Assembly: GCA_001661515.1 (NCBI GenBank)
Contig: LUVW01000008.1
Coordinates: 67,232 to 131,231, forward strand
DNA from: Capniomyces stellatus
Taxonomy: Eukaryota > Kickxellomycota > Harpellomycetes > Harpellales > Legeriomycetaceae
DNA length: 64,000 nucleotides
Direction: 5' to 3'
Within the stretch, counting starts at the first letter, position 1. Every line of letters begins with the position of its first letter. The notes beneath the pieces were generated by a model. It had not been told where the DNA came from and did no database searches. It worked only from the letters and a program-made list of their open reading frames with translations. Both the position numbers and the translations under genes were made by a program. Positions 42,190 through 54,600 of this stretch are shown here, piece after piece.

Positions 42190-44042
42190 TCTAGTCTCGG
42201 CTTCTTTTTTTTTTCCTTTCCTTGTTTTTTTTGGTTTATGTTACTATTTAAAATTGCCTCGAATCTATCTCCCGGGTTTTGGATTTTGATTTTGTTGAAT
42301 TTATAATATTGCGGAATTATAGCAGTAAAACAGTGAACCGCGTAAAGCCATTTATTAAATGCAATAAATTATTGCGGGTAATACCGTTTTAAAATACATT
42401 ATGTCTTATTTAAAACCATCGTTGCCAGCAAATCGTTTTTGGCTCTACAGTTTATTTTCCCTTAATAACTGTGCTTAAATTGACAGATCTGAATCTAGCA
42501 TTTTTTACTGATCAAGTTTTGAAATCGCAGCAAAGAGAATAAAAAGACCTGTAAAGGCGAAAAAGAAGAAAAACAATTGTCAAATCAAGATCAGTGAATA
42601 GTGAAAGACAAACCTCGTATTGGCTATTAATTAAACACTTTATGAACTATGATTTGATGTAATTTTCCGTTTGAGCAATGGGATATTCGAGTAGTAAAGC
42701 AAACTGTACTTGCTACTTATTTATTCACAAATCTTTGCTTTTAGGACAGAGTAAGTATATTTATAGCAGTAAACCTGAATTGGGAATTTGGCTTGATACT
42801 AGCTCGCTATAAACCGAGCTCTCTAATCGACGTCAGAGGACTAGAGCTATTACCGGATTTTAGACGGTCGAAACCTTGAACTTTAAATAGAGTTTGAGAA
42901 CAAGCTCATTAAACTAAATATGCTATGCTTTAAATTGCTCTGAATTTTAAAAAGCACCAGCTCTATACATTTTTAGTGACTGATTTGGAACGATACCTGC
43001 ACACTAAACTCATAACATTATACTTTATTGCTACTTTGATAAACAATGTCGAAAGGGGAAAAAAAACCCCCCACCAAATTATTTTTTTTGACCGAAATGT
43101 TTGCCGAAAACAATTTAACATAATGGTTACAAGAATGATTGCAAAAATAGTTACAGATTGCTATTGGTTATTGATTAATACCGATTTGAGTCGAAATAAA
43201 ACTCATGAACAATAAACAAAATTCTTGGAAGTAAAAAAAAAATCCCTGGACAAAAAAAAAAAAATTCCTAAACAAAGAGGAGTGGACGGGAATGTGTTAG
43301 TAGCACTTATTCCCGATGGGATTTACCAGATCTCTTGGCCCAAATAGCATTCAAAAGCTTTGCTTTGCAGAAAGAAAAAAAAGGATAAAGAAAGAATCGA
43401 ATCACAAAGCAAAATTCATTTCATATTCAAAAAGATCACCAAGGAATTAAATCTTGGTTAACCCAAAGTGGAGGTGGGGGTTGGATAAATTGTGCAAATA
43501 AGACGATTGCGAAACAAAAATAATTGTTTATTAAGGCTTTAGTGTGCATAAAACTAAAGAAAAAACAAAGAGGATAGCAATTCAGAATTAACACCAATGA
43601 ATTGTAAATATTTGATCAATCACGTTTCAAAAGGAAATTAATACGTAATCGAGGATTTGTTAAGGGATCATAATTTAAGTTTACAGCTCACCAAGAATTC
43701 TATGACTGATTTAGAACCACTTACTAATCAAATCAACGGTAAATAAGTGCGTTGACATTTGAAATTTTGATTTTGTTTATCAAAAAAAAATTTTTTTTTT
43801 TTGAGTTTAGCTTTTAGGATTCCAATGTAAAAAAAAACCCTTTCGTTTGAATCTTTTATCAAGCTCGATAATTTTAGCTTTATAAGAATAGATTTCTGGC
43901 ACAAGTAAAAAATTAGTAGAGAAGAGTAAAACTACGTTTTTTTTTATTTGAAATTAAAAAAAGCAAATACGCTAAAGTATACCTTGGTCTGTGACTAACT
44001 AACAAAAGTAAGATTCACTAGGAGCTTTTTTTTAAAAAAAAA
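42190..44042. other. Divergent intergenic region
   Basis: 1.85 kb between the starts of the methyltransferase (-) and asparagine synthetase (+). Contains several short frames of fewer than 80 codons (for example 42976-43215 +) without recognisable similarity, and T/A homopolymers near 43780-43805. No gene supported. Confidence 0.55.
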
Positions 44043-46157
44043 ATGTGTGGAATATTCGGTGTATATAACTACTGGGGGAACATTGAGGAATTCAGACCAA
44101 GAGCATTGGCTTTGTCTAAAAAGTAAGATACCGAATTAACTGTTGTATGTTTTGTGCAATTTTGAAAATTGCTAGAGTTAAAAAAATAAGCAACTAAAAC
44201 TGAAATTCAAAAAAAAAGGCGTGAATAGAGACACACACTTAAACTGTAACTTTTGTAAACAAAAAAAAACCTATTTAGACTCCGTCACAGAGGACCAGAC
44301 TATAACGGATGCACAATTAAAGAAAACAGCATTCTATGTCACGAGCGTTTGTCGATTGTGGGAATTGGATCTGGAGCACAGCCAATTACTAACGATGACA
44401 ACACGTTGGTACTTTCAGTCAATGCCGAGATTTACAACTACAAGAAGCTAGAAAGCGAGTTGAAGCAACAGGTGCAATTCAAGACCAAGTCTGATTGCGA
44501 AGTTATCCTGCACATGGTAAGAGAAAGTTTGTACTCGATAAAAGCAATTTGTGTTTTGGTTGGCACCTTCTGTATATATGAACTTGAGATTGATTTTGTT
44601 TTAACTGGAACCAAATTAGTACAACGAAATCGGCACTGATGTTGTTAGCAAGCTGGACGGTATGTTCTCATTCATTCTTTTGGACTCGCGTGGCGATAAA
44701 CAAAGATTGCTTGCAGCCCGTGATCCTATTGGAATCACAACACTGTACATTGGACGTAACAGCAAGCACCCAGAAACTGTATTCATTGCTTCAGAGTTGA
44801 AGGCTTTGGACGAAGAATGCGACACTATTGACGAGTTCCCAAATGGTCATTACTATGACAGCGAGGTCGGAGATTTTGTCAGATACTTCAACCCAAACTG
44901 GTGGAACCCTGAACGTGTTCCAACAACACCAGTTGACTACAGACTATTGCGTGAATCTCTTGTTACCGCTGTACGCAAGCGAATGATGTCAGAGGTTCCA
45001 TTCGGAGTGTTGCTTAGTGGAGGACTTGACTCCAGCTTGATCTCCAGCATCACTGCTCGCGAGCTCCAGAAAATAAACAGTAAGTTCCAATGGCCTATAT
45101 TTGAGCAAAATGAACCGCATTGTTTAAAACTGAGTTTACTTTTGATTACTAGAACATTTGCTATAAAGATTTTTTTATTTAAAAAATGGACAAGAGGTAA
45201 TTAAGAAGAAAAAAAAGCTAAATGTAATGTATTTTGGTGTTTGTAGAGGGAGTAGAAAACGTAGCACCACTCAAATCATTCTCGATTGGTTTGCCAGGAG
45301 CACCAGATCTTAAAGCAGCAAAAGTGGTAGCCGATCAACTGAAGACAGAACACTTTGGATTTGAATACACCGTCCAAGAGGGAATTGATGCCATTCCAGA
45401 CGTTATCTACCACTTGGAGTCATATGACGTAACAACAATCCGTGCTTCCACACCAATGTTTTTGCTGTCGCGTAAGGTCAAGGCCCTTGGAGTCAAGATG
45501 GTTTTGTCAGGAGAAGGCAGCGATGAGGTGTTTGGAGGATACTTGTACTTCCACTATGCCCCAAGCATTCCTGAGTTCCAGTCAGAAACCGTCCAGCGTG
45601 TGCAGAATCTCCACACCAGCGATTGCCTGCGTGCCAACAAGTCGACTATGGCCTGGGGTCTTGAAGCCCGAGTCCCATTCTTGGACGTTGACTTTTTGAA
45701 CGTTGCCATGAACATTGACCCCAAGTTCAAGATCTGCGGTAAGAATGCCGGAAACTTGATGGAAAAGGCTGTTATTCGCAGAGCCTTTGACGTCGAGTTC
45801 CCAGAAGCCAACTTCACCGAAGAAGAGCTTAAAGACGGCCCATACTTGGCCCACGATATTTTGTGGCGTCAAAAGGAACAGTTCAGTGATGGTGTAGGTT
45901 ACTCGTGGATTGACTCCCTTAAGGAGTGGGCTGAAGCCCAAATCAGCGACGAGAAGTTCGCTTCCCGTGAAACTACCTTCCCATTCGATACCCCCGCCAC
46001 CAAAGAAGCATACCTTTACCGCCAAATCTTTGAAGGTTTGTATCCTAACCCTGCATGCAAATCCTCTGTTGTCAGATGGATTCCACGTACCGACTGGGGA
46101 TGCAGCTCTGACCCTTCAGGTCGTGCCCAAGGTGTCCATGCCAACACCAATGTTTAA
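44043..46157 (+). CDS. ASN1: Asparagine synthetase (glutamine-hydrolysing)
   Basis: Converts aspartate to asparagine with ATP and glutamine. Exons: 44043-44122, 44279-44516, 44620-45079, 45247-46157, GT-AG and in phase, giving 562 residues, the normal length. The N-terminal glutaminase has catalytic Cys2 in MCGIFG, LRHRGPD and NAEIYN. The synthetase domain has [10 protein letters not shown] (pyrophosphatase loop, about 250), [19 protein letters not shown] and the C-terminal [26 protein letters not shown]. The 3' exon shows a stronger C-ending codon preference than neighbouring genes, consistent with high expression. It stands alone between orphan regions. Confidence 0.97.
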
Positions 46158-48195
46158 AGCAATTTCTTCATGATCCCTCCTCTCCTCCTCTTTCTTTTTT
46201 TTTTTTTAGCTTTTGAGACAGTAAATAAAAAACATTATCGAAATAAAAGTATTGATTACAACATTTTCCCAACAACTACACCTTGTTTATCCCCTATCTC
46301 CGTTTACTTTTTTCTTTACTATTTATTTTTTGTCGTTTGTGGGTTGCCATCCATTTTAATTACTTTCCCTACTAAATCCTGCTTGTTTTCTTTTCTATAA
46401 ACAAAACAAAAGGAAGAATAATGATCAAAACATCGAAAGATCAAATTTGAACACCAAAACGGAGACCATTCGAATTAATTTATCCGAGTCCGATTTTTGT
46501 TTAGAGCCAAGTTGGGCGCAGTGTTTCAGAAGCAAACTCAAACTTTTTAGAGTGTCCGTTTTGCTATCAGCTCAACTCAGGTTTGTTGGATTTAAACTGC
46601 AAAAAACAAATCAGTATTGGTTAGCTACATTTAACAATTTACTCTGTCGGCCAAGCAATTTAGTCAAATACCCTTATTGCTAGATGTCAAGGCAGACTCC
46701 TAAAATACACTTATCTGGGTAACATAATAAGGCAGCTTAGATAATAGATGGTTTCTAAATGCGTTAACCACGCTACCGTTTGGGCCAAACTTTTCAAACA
46801 AATGAATCGCCAACACAGAAGTACCACCATCCAATGAATCGAGTTTGTAGCATATTTCCTATTTGGATAGTGGGGAAGGTGTGTATACAGATAAGTCCAC
46901 TTTTATTACTAAAAGAGTAACTTCAATTCAGAAAAGGATTGCAGTAAAACACCAAAATCGCCGTTCTTATAACTGACCCATTTGCTGAACAAAACAGAAA
47001 GGAGATTAATTAATAACCAGCTTAAAGTGTTGGTTGTATATTACCTCCAAAAAACAAAAGTAGAAGTAAACTTAAACACAAAGGCAAATACAAAAACTTT
47101 TAGTGTATTAAAGTATCATTTGTATCCAACTAGTGTTTTTGAACAAAGTTTGGGGTAAACTACATACCAAACTGGGTCAATTGAAATGTCCCTATTAGTA
47201 CTAATTGGGATTTTCGTCGATTTAACGCTTTACCATTTTTGCACCAGTTTTTTTGTTTTGTTTTTTGTTTTGTTCTTTGTTTTGTTTTTTTTTTTGCTTT
47301 GTTTTGAAAAGTAATAAGCTGAAATGTTTTACAATCGAATTTTCCAGCTAAAAATAAATACAAAACTGATCAACAAAACAGTGGCAATAAAGTAAACAGC
47401 ACGCTTTTTGGAAATTTGATGGTATTTATTAACAGAAATTGTCACCACCAAACAAAGCAACAAACATAAGTGTACATATAAATCACTTTTTTCAAAAACA
47501 CAAATCTTACACAACATAAAACTAGCGGATAATGTAAACCAAAACCAACAGTTACGGCGAGAGTATAAGCAAAGGACAACAGAACACAATCGCACTCATT
47601 TAAACTAAAGCGGATAAATTAACAAAGCTGGGCCAATGCTGAAGCTCCCCAGCCCGGCAATGTCTACTGGCGGATGTTTAGGGGAGAAGTCCGTGTACGT
47701 GTGAACGTGGACGTGTGTGATAAAAACAAGCTCGAATTGTTACACCTCGTGGCTATTAAGTCATTGTGATAGCGCTGAAAACTTGAAAACATGTATTCGA
47801 TTTATCAAACCTGTAGAGCCATAACGGCATGCTGTGTTTGCGATATTCTTTTGTACAATACTTCTAAAGCCTCATAACACAACATGCCATTTGTTGTATT
47901 TTATTTTATTTTATTGAAATATATTTGTTGTTTTGTTACTATTACTTAATTTCCGCTTGTAATCTTTATTTTTTTAAAAAAAAATAGACAGATTAGGGGA
48001 AAAGAGAGGGGTGATGATTGATATTGTTTATTTAGAAATTGTGATATATGATAAAGTAGGCCGTTGACAGCATGCGTAAGAATAAATGTTGAATATGTAT
48101 GATTTAAAAATTATTAATAAAAATGTACAAAATATCTAAAAATGTATTGATCTTGAGCAAAGGAACAATTAGCCAGCTTAGAAATAGAATTTTAA
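46158..48195. other. Intergenic with one unassigned minus-strand exon
   Basis: 2.0 kb between asparagine synthetase and the MGC-start orphan. Apart from the exon candidate at 46700-46858, a stretch at 47329-47595 (-) reads as hydrophobic, membrane-like peptide without an ATG. The KWVSYKNGDFGVLLQ-type peptide near 46925-46990 (-) may be another exon. They could form one membrane-protein gene, but I could not join them in phase. Confidence 0.4.
46700..46858 (-). CDS. Putative 3'-terminal exon of an unidentified gene
   Basis: An acceptor AATAG precedes 46858, followed by 52 sense codons and a TAG at 46702-46700. The peptide, including KLDSLDGGTSVLAIHLFEKF and NAFRNHLLSKLPYYV, has normal protein-like composition with no low complexity, unlike random AT-rich frames nearby. 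I do not recognise the family. Upstream exons are not resolved; candidates lie at about 46925-46990 and 47050-47110. Confidence 0.35.
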   Translation of the reverse strand, partial: EICYKLDSLDGGTSVLAIHLFEKFGPNGSVVNAFRNHLLSKLPYYVTQISVF

Positions 48196-49596
48196 CTATA
48201 TAGATATACCAATTCCAGGCAAGTAATTTGGAATGATAGTCACACTCTTTCCATGCTTACGTGTTGTTGCTGGCAAATCCAAAGCAGTACAATGGGTGTT
48301 TTGGTCTGTATAGTTGTCTGGAAATTGGGTCGGTTGGGCTTGCGAAGCGTGATTATATAGAGTCACATCTGTACACAAATGCGAGTAGCCGTCCTTGGTA
48401 CACGGCTGGTCGTATTTAGCTTTCCTGTCCGACTTTTTGGTGATGTAGGTAAAGTCTAGAGCACTTGATCTATTTCTTTTTGAAAATAAGTTGGAGAAAT
48501 AGCCCGAGTTTTGTGCACCGTGCCTTTTCAGCTTGCTTCTACTTGTATCAACACTCTCCCTACTTTGTGCGCACGATAAGCTCAACTTTTCAAGATTATT
48601 TTCCAACCAATTATCTATCTCCACACGTGTGCCATCACTAATTACACCAGCCAAACCAGGCTCTACCTCCTTTTTTGCGCCGCTAAAACTACACATATGC
48701 TCATCATCACCTACAACAGTGCCGCTAAGAATAGAAAGCTCGCTGGTATTAAGAATATTGCTTTTCTCAACCACAATACATGAGCTGGTAAATATTGAAA
48801 CCTTCCTCCTGTTTTTTTTTTCAATGTTTGTAAGCGAACTGTTGCTGTTATAAAATACATTTTTGGGCAGCTCTGGAAACATAAACTTCATGGAACCAAC
48901 ATTAGTGATTTGGTTTTCAATATCTGCGGTATCTGGACATGAGTCTAATTTGCTTCTACAAGGCTCTACCTCTATGTGCTTGGACACATCTTCTTTAGTC
49001 TCGACATGTTTGAACAGGTCGAGCTCATCGGAAAATTCAGCGAAGATGTAGTCAGCTGAGTCTATTTTTTTCAACAATAATGGCCTAATTTTTGTGCCTC
49101 CATTATAGGTGTTTTTCGACTTGTAAGCAGTTGTATCAGCACTAGTATCAGCACTAGTATCAGCAGCAGCCACATAATCTATGTTTCTGTTGGCATACAG
49201 GTTGGTTCTGCTTTCAGCACGAGCATAGCTGCCCTTGGACGCTTTGGATTTAATGTAGTTGCTTATAAAATACCCGTTTTTATTGATTGATAAGGACTTG
49301 ATTGTGTTAAGAACTCTGGAAGATTTCGTTTCACTCGGACCTACACTTTTCTGCACTCCCCTTTTAGCAACCTCGTTTGTTGATGTGGTATACTCACTCC
49401 TGGTACTTTTATCCAAGTAACTCTGAACCACTGGGTCGTCATAAGGTGTTTTTGGCGAAAGAATTGATAAATTGCTGCCAATAGTTTTGATTGTTGTACA
49501 GTATACACATTCACAAGTTTTGTGGCACACACAACTACATGGCAGAGCATCGATGCAATAAACGCTGCCCCAACCTCTACAACTATCACACCCCAT
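48196..49596 (-). CDS. Orphan protein with MGC N-terminus and cysteine cluster
   Basis: 466 residues from ATG 49596; the open frame extends 19 codons further upstream but without an ATG. The N-terminus MGCDSCRGWG combines Gly2 and Cys3, a classic myristoylation plus palmitoylation signal. Nine cysteines lie within residues 3-33 (positions 3, 6, 14, 20, 22, 24, 28, 30, 33), which could instead bind zinc. The rest is Ser/Thr/Asn-rich and probably disordered, with ADTSADTSADTT-like repeats, a basic stretch KKSDRKAKYDQ, and many SxS sites. No transmembrane segment. Family not recognised. A membrane-tethered scaffold or signalling role is inference. Confidence 0.65.
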   Translation of the reverse strand: MGCDSCRGWGSVYCIDALPCSCVCHKTCECVYCTTIKTIGSNLSILSPKTPYDDPVVQSYLDKSTRSEYTTSTNEVAKRGVQKSVGPSETKSSRVLNTIKSLSINKNGYFISNYIKSKASKGSYARAESRTNLYANRNIDYVAAADTSADTSADTTAYKSKNTYNGGTKIRPLLLKKIDSADYIFAEFSDELDLFKHVETKEDVSKHIEVEPCRSKLDSCPDTADIENQITNVGSMKFMFPELPKNVFYNSNSSLTNIEKKNRRKVSIFTSSCIVVEKSNILNTSELSILSGTVVGDDEHMCSFSGAKKEVEPGLAGVISDGTRVEIDNWLENNLEKLSLSCAQSRESVDTSRSKLKRHGAQNSGYFSNLFSKRNRSSALDFTYITKKSDRKAKYDQPCTKDGYSHLCTDVTLYNHASQAQPTQFPDNYTDQNTHCTALDLPATTRKHGKSVTIIPNYLPGIGISI

Positions 49597-50495
49597 ATCT
49601 ACTATTAGGGTGTTTAAATTTGTGCTTAGAAGATAATATAATGCGATATACACTTGCCTAAAATGCCATAAAAATATTGTTGATGGTAAAAAAAAACAAA
49701 GTGATTGAAGAAAGCTTTTTAAAAAAAATTAATCAAAGGAGCTTGAATTTTTTATTGGGGCGAGTGTGGTTGTTATTTATAATATTAAAAAAAAACGCTG
49801 CTAAACATTGATTTATCAAATAAGCCAAAGTTATAATGTAACGTTTTGGAAAACTGAGGCTTGGTTTTCATAGATACTTTTGCTAAAACCATCACGTTTA
49901 GGTTACTTCAGTTTTAGGACCTAAACCGTCAAACCCTTTTTTACTTTGCTTGAGCCTGCCTAAAATAAAAATAAATGCACAAGATAAATAGCCATTAAAA
50001 TGTCAAAATGTTAAAGCCAGAGAGTAAAAACCGCGCTAAACTATTGGCCTCTCTAGTAATTGGACCAAACCTCAATTTAATTAATTAGCATTTAGCACGG
50101 CATTACTTGAAGCAAAAAAAAAAAACCAAGTTACACGTCAAATATAGTTTAATTGCTTTTCTTCATTTGCCCAAAATATTATTAGCCTTATTAAAACTGT
50201 TTGGCAACTATGTTAGCATTTCCTATTTTGGCCATCGTAATAGTTGTTTGTGTAGCCAATAAATACGTTTGTATATGGGAAAGCTGGCAGTCTCTGTATC
50301 TGGCTATATTAAAAGACAACATCTTATTTAACTCTTCATTCAATTTTTGTTGTGACTACCATTCACTATTTACCAGGTTATAAATGTCGGATAAAATTAA
50401 TCAAATTAGCCCAGGTTAAACTAGAAAAAATCAAACTCGAAAGAAAACGAAAACAAGAACGAAAACAAAAATTAAAAAGAAAACAAGAACGAAAA

Positions 50496-50699
50496 CTAAA
50501 TGAAAAGTGAAGAAAGGAGCCAATAACAGCACAGGTTCCAAGGGTCCATTTCTAGCAAAAGGTCTACTGAGCTAAGTTCGCTTTTACTTGTGTGATTAAG
50601 CCACTTCTCTAACAAGATACTTGTGCCATTCCTCGCCTCTGACAATCTTAAAATACCAACTACGAAACCAACTAGTATGTCCGATAAAGATCTTTGCAT
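50496..50699 (-). other. Small ATG frame of 67 codons, status unknown
   Basis: Starts with ATG and reads without low complexity (QRSLSDILVGFVVGILRLSE, LLEKWLNHTSKSELSSVDLL). Its composition is more protein-like than the surrounding frames. It could be a small gene or a relic of a larger one; no similarity recognised. Confidence 0.2.
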
Positions 50700-51420
50700 T
50701 TCTGCCAGATTTGGTTTCTTATGCTTGAGATTTAGTTTGTTTGCCGATTCGTCGATAAAATCAAATCATTTTTTTCATAATATTTAACTCTTAATAGCAA
50801 TAATAATAGTAATATATCATTCCTTTCAAGGTAAAAAAAAGGGATTATAGGCAACTATTATGCTTTTAAACCTGAGTTGTCAATTAACATCTTGCTTTTA
50901 GTTGGATTGGTGGATATTTATAAAGGGTTGGGTTTGGCTGTCGAAAGACTGATTTAAGCTTAAAACCCGTAAATTGTCTGAAGTGGTGCTATTTGTTCAG
51001 AAGCGAAAAATATTTCTTTTTACAGAACTCTGCTGGTTAATTCTGGAATAAATTGCAAATCCAATAAATTCGCTCAAAACATCATCAATTCGCTACCAAT
51101 CCAACTAAAAAGTTTAATACGTAGTAGATATCATAGGCCATGGCATATAAAATACATGCCTTAAAAAGGTCAATTTAGGTTGAAACCATATTAACGGCTG
51201 AATCCACCAACATAATACTTTGTGTTGTCACCTATTAACATGTCACTCTTATCAACGGGATTTAACATTGACGGTCTACAACCTACTACCCCGTGATAGT
51301 CATAATAAGTCAAGTCTGCTTTAAGCTGACAATATAACTATTTGTTAGTTGTACAAATAGTAACAGGGCCTATTATGATTTAGATCCAAACTCGGACTTC
51401 AACCCAAAATCTTAAATATC

Positions 51421-51604
51421 ACCCTACTCTTACTCTCGCTCTTACTATCGTTATTGCTATCGTTATTGCTATTGTTATTGTTATTGCTATCACTATTACT
51501 ATTACTATTACTATTGCTATTGTTATTACTCTTACTCTTACTCTTACTCTTACTCTTACTCTTACTCTTACTCTTACTCTTACTCTTACTACTGCTGTTG
51601 CTCT
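51421..51604 (+). repeat. TTACTC / TTATTGC microsatellite array
   Basis: An imperfect pyrimidine-rich array. Its 5' half is mixed CTATTGTTATTG and CTATTA units; its 3' half is a near-perfect run of TTACTC hexamers ending near 51590. It makes a meaningless leucine-rich frame on the + strand. TTACTC is not the usual TTAGGG telomere unit. Confidence 0.85.
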
Positions 51605-54600
51605 TTTTATTTTACTGTTTGTGTTTTACGTTTTCAGAATTTGACAAAGTATACAAACCCACTAAAATGGACATATTTGCGATTTGAAGTTTGCCATTAT
51701 CGATTCATGATCCTGTCGTTTATAGACGTAGTGTGCGTTGGTGCTTTGATTTAAGGCAAAAACAACACAAGCAAATTATGCTGGTCTACTTGATGTGGAC
51801 TTATCTGAAATATTCTTTTCTCTCTTGCGAGTAATACAAAAACCTATTTTTATTATTTTTTAACTAAACGCTTTTTTTTTATCAAATTCGAATTATATAA
51901 AACTCTCGGGTTATGATGCCGCTTGGAATACAGACAAAGTACAAACAGCATAGCATATCACTAATGAGCCATCAATGTAACATTCTACAAAGTTGATTGG
52001 TACGCTATTGTCAAGACGCTACAGGATATAACGTCAAGACACCCAAATGTCGATAGTTTTAATCCGTGAAATGCGACAATGTATTTATTCGACTGGATTG
52101 ATCCTAATTTAGCTGACTTTGTTGGCTCGTTTGTTTATTAGCAGATTACAGCTGTTTTTATCACCCTGCTTAGTTTTTCTTTTTAATTATAGCCATCTTT
52201 AAACTGTTTTTGCGTAGACAAACTTTAAACTATGGATCAAATTGGTTTCGTTTGTTTGCATTGTGAGCTTAGTGTCTTAATCAAAAACTTCAACTTAAAA
52301 AAACAAAAAAGCAAATAAAAAAAAACAAACTAAAATGGGTCGACATTAAATGCAGCTGGTTTGCTTTTGAGCCTGGTGAAGATCCAAGTAAAGATAAAAT
52401 AACATTTTTACTTGACTGACCCCTAAAGACACTAAAGAACAAACTGAAATAATTTGATACTATTCTAATATAGCTAACCTGTAAAACTTTATACTTTTAT
52501 TAACGCTCATATTAATAAATTTCAATAAAAAAAACAAATCAAAAAAAAACAAATTGCACTAATAACAATGTTGTTTACGATTTGATTTGAATTATGTAAT
52601 TAAATTAAACCATGATCTAGCCAATATAGTTTGGGGTTCTACAAATATGTCTTTCTATTTGAATTAGATAACCGTCCTGAAGTTTTATTTGTTTGTTCTT
52701 TATCGATGCTATTCCCAAGTTTGTTTAGTCACAATATATATTCTCTTTAACGTCTTATTAATTTGAAAATCCAGCTTTTTACCTTTTTTGTAACGAATCA
52801 AAGCACTTTTAGTTTCTCCGAGTAGCGCGATTTATTCACATAATGGTGTATTTAGACAAGTACATGATGTAAACTAGACCCTTGAGGTTATTTCAGATTA
52901 TGGCAGGTGGGGGGGGAAGATAAATGTCCAGTATTTAGATATTTGGAATAAGAGCAACACGCCAATGCCGTTATTCATTATCAAAGAGGTTAATCTCGCA
53001 ACATAGCACAACACATCTCTTCTCACTTTACTTTCATTATTCACTAGAACTAGTATTGTATGCTTAAAAAAGAGTAAAGCAGTTGGGCAAGTGACTTATA
53101 ATATCAGCCAATACTACGATCGTTTACTAGACCAATAACCGTGTTTGCAATCAAACGAACACACTGGTCATTGGACCTGGGTTATCAATGGTTTTGAGAT
53201 TGGGGTTTTTTATATTTTGGTTTCACCATTAAACTTTCCAATGTCAACAGTGCTACAATTTATCTAAAGCCCAACAAGTAAATAAGCTGTGGTGTGAAAC
53301 ACAATGATTTACAAAAACTTTATATCGCAGATCTATTTTTTTATTTTTAATAGTCTCCGTAACAAATATACCATATTTTAATTAAATTGGCTAGGATACT
53401 TGAATGATCATACTAAATTATAATGACCAGGGTTTGCTAGTGTATATCGTAGCGCTCAAAAAGTCTTGAACATCCCAACAAACTATACTCTAATGATCCT
53501 TGCTACTCTACAAGCGAGTTATTTACCACCTTAATTTTCCAATCCTTTCTCCAATCCTTTTTCCATAATTTTTCCCATCCTTATTGCTATCCTTAATGCT
53601 ATCCTCAATGCTACACTTTTAACAATAAGTTATATATAAAGCATCCAGAGAAAGTAAGCCAAGTAGCTGGATAAGCTTTTTAAGATGTACTCGTGTTTAC
53701 TGATACCTTGTTTCCCAAAAGTCCATAGTACACAGTATATTTGGTCAAATTATAAAAAAAAACGTATTGATACGAGTTGGTATGAGAAAAATTCAATCTA
53801 TCACTTTAGTTTCTATGTCACAAATTACGACAAATAGTTTGCGTAATCAATTAAGCATGTGAATGGTTCAGTGGTTAGATTGACGCAATTAGCTAGCGGT
53901 TCACATACGACAAAACCACAATAACCATAGTTTCAATATTTGCCTTTTTCTGCCTACCTGAAACAGCAGCTAATTGCTTTTATTTTTTTAAAAAAAAGAA
54001 AAAAAAGTGAAAAGTGAGTTTAATAGTGGAATTAAACAAATCAAATACTATTAAAAAAAAGAGATAAACGGGTATTTATCCCTATAATATTGGTCTTAAA
54101 GTCACATTATTTGGCTACAGAGTAAATGCGACTGCCAACAGTTTATTCCCTTATTGGATCTATGCAGTACTGAATTGGTAAGATATTAACCAGGTGTAGA
54201 ACTCATCTGTAATAAGTGTTTAATATACCCACCAAATAAAGTAGATAAATCAAAACAACGTAAAGGAATAAATTGCTTTTTCATATTTTTAATGTCACCA
54301 TTTTAATTATGGCCATTTGTTTGTGCTTTATTGAGCTTGTAAAATGAAACCCCCGTTTAGAAAGTCTTGTCAACAAATGCCGACAGCCAATTGTATGTTA
54401 TACTATTTTATTACTAATATCCGCCCCAACCTTCTACAGTTCCAGAACCTACAGGGTATTGGACCAAGCTAAATTGTGTCCTTACGTTTGGTATATTGAT
54501 AACACTTGATATGACTGATAACACCCACCACTTGGTTTAAACGAATTGCCCCCATATTACAATATATTTTATCCACCATCCTATTTGAGTAGTCAGCCTC

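Noticed and set aside
49597..49653. Nineteen extra N-terminal codons on the MGC-start orphan
   Set aside because: The extension begins with GTG and contains no ATG, so ATG 49596 is the better start.
51541..51590. TTACTC array considered as interstitial telomere repeat
   Set aside because: The unit differs from TTAGGG and related fungal telomere units and grades into other pyrimidine repeats.
51454..51687. Polyleucine frame in the desert
   Set aside because: It is a translation of the TTACTC/CTATTG microsatellite.
53857..53906. tRNA-like segment: A-box-like GGTTCAGTGGTTAGA, partial B-box GGTTCACA, and a perfect ATGTGAA/TTCACAT inverted repeat
   Set aside because: The inverted repeat encloses only about 36 nt, there is no anticodon arm and the B box is imperfect, so no cloverleaf can form.
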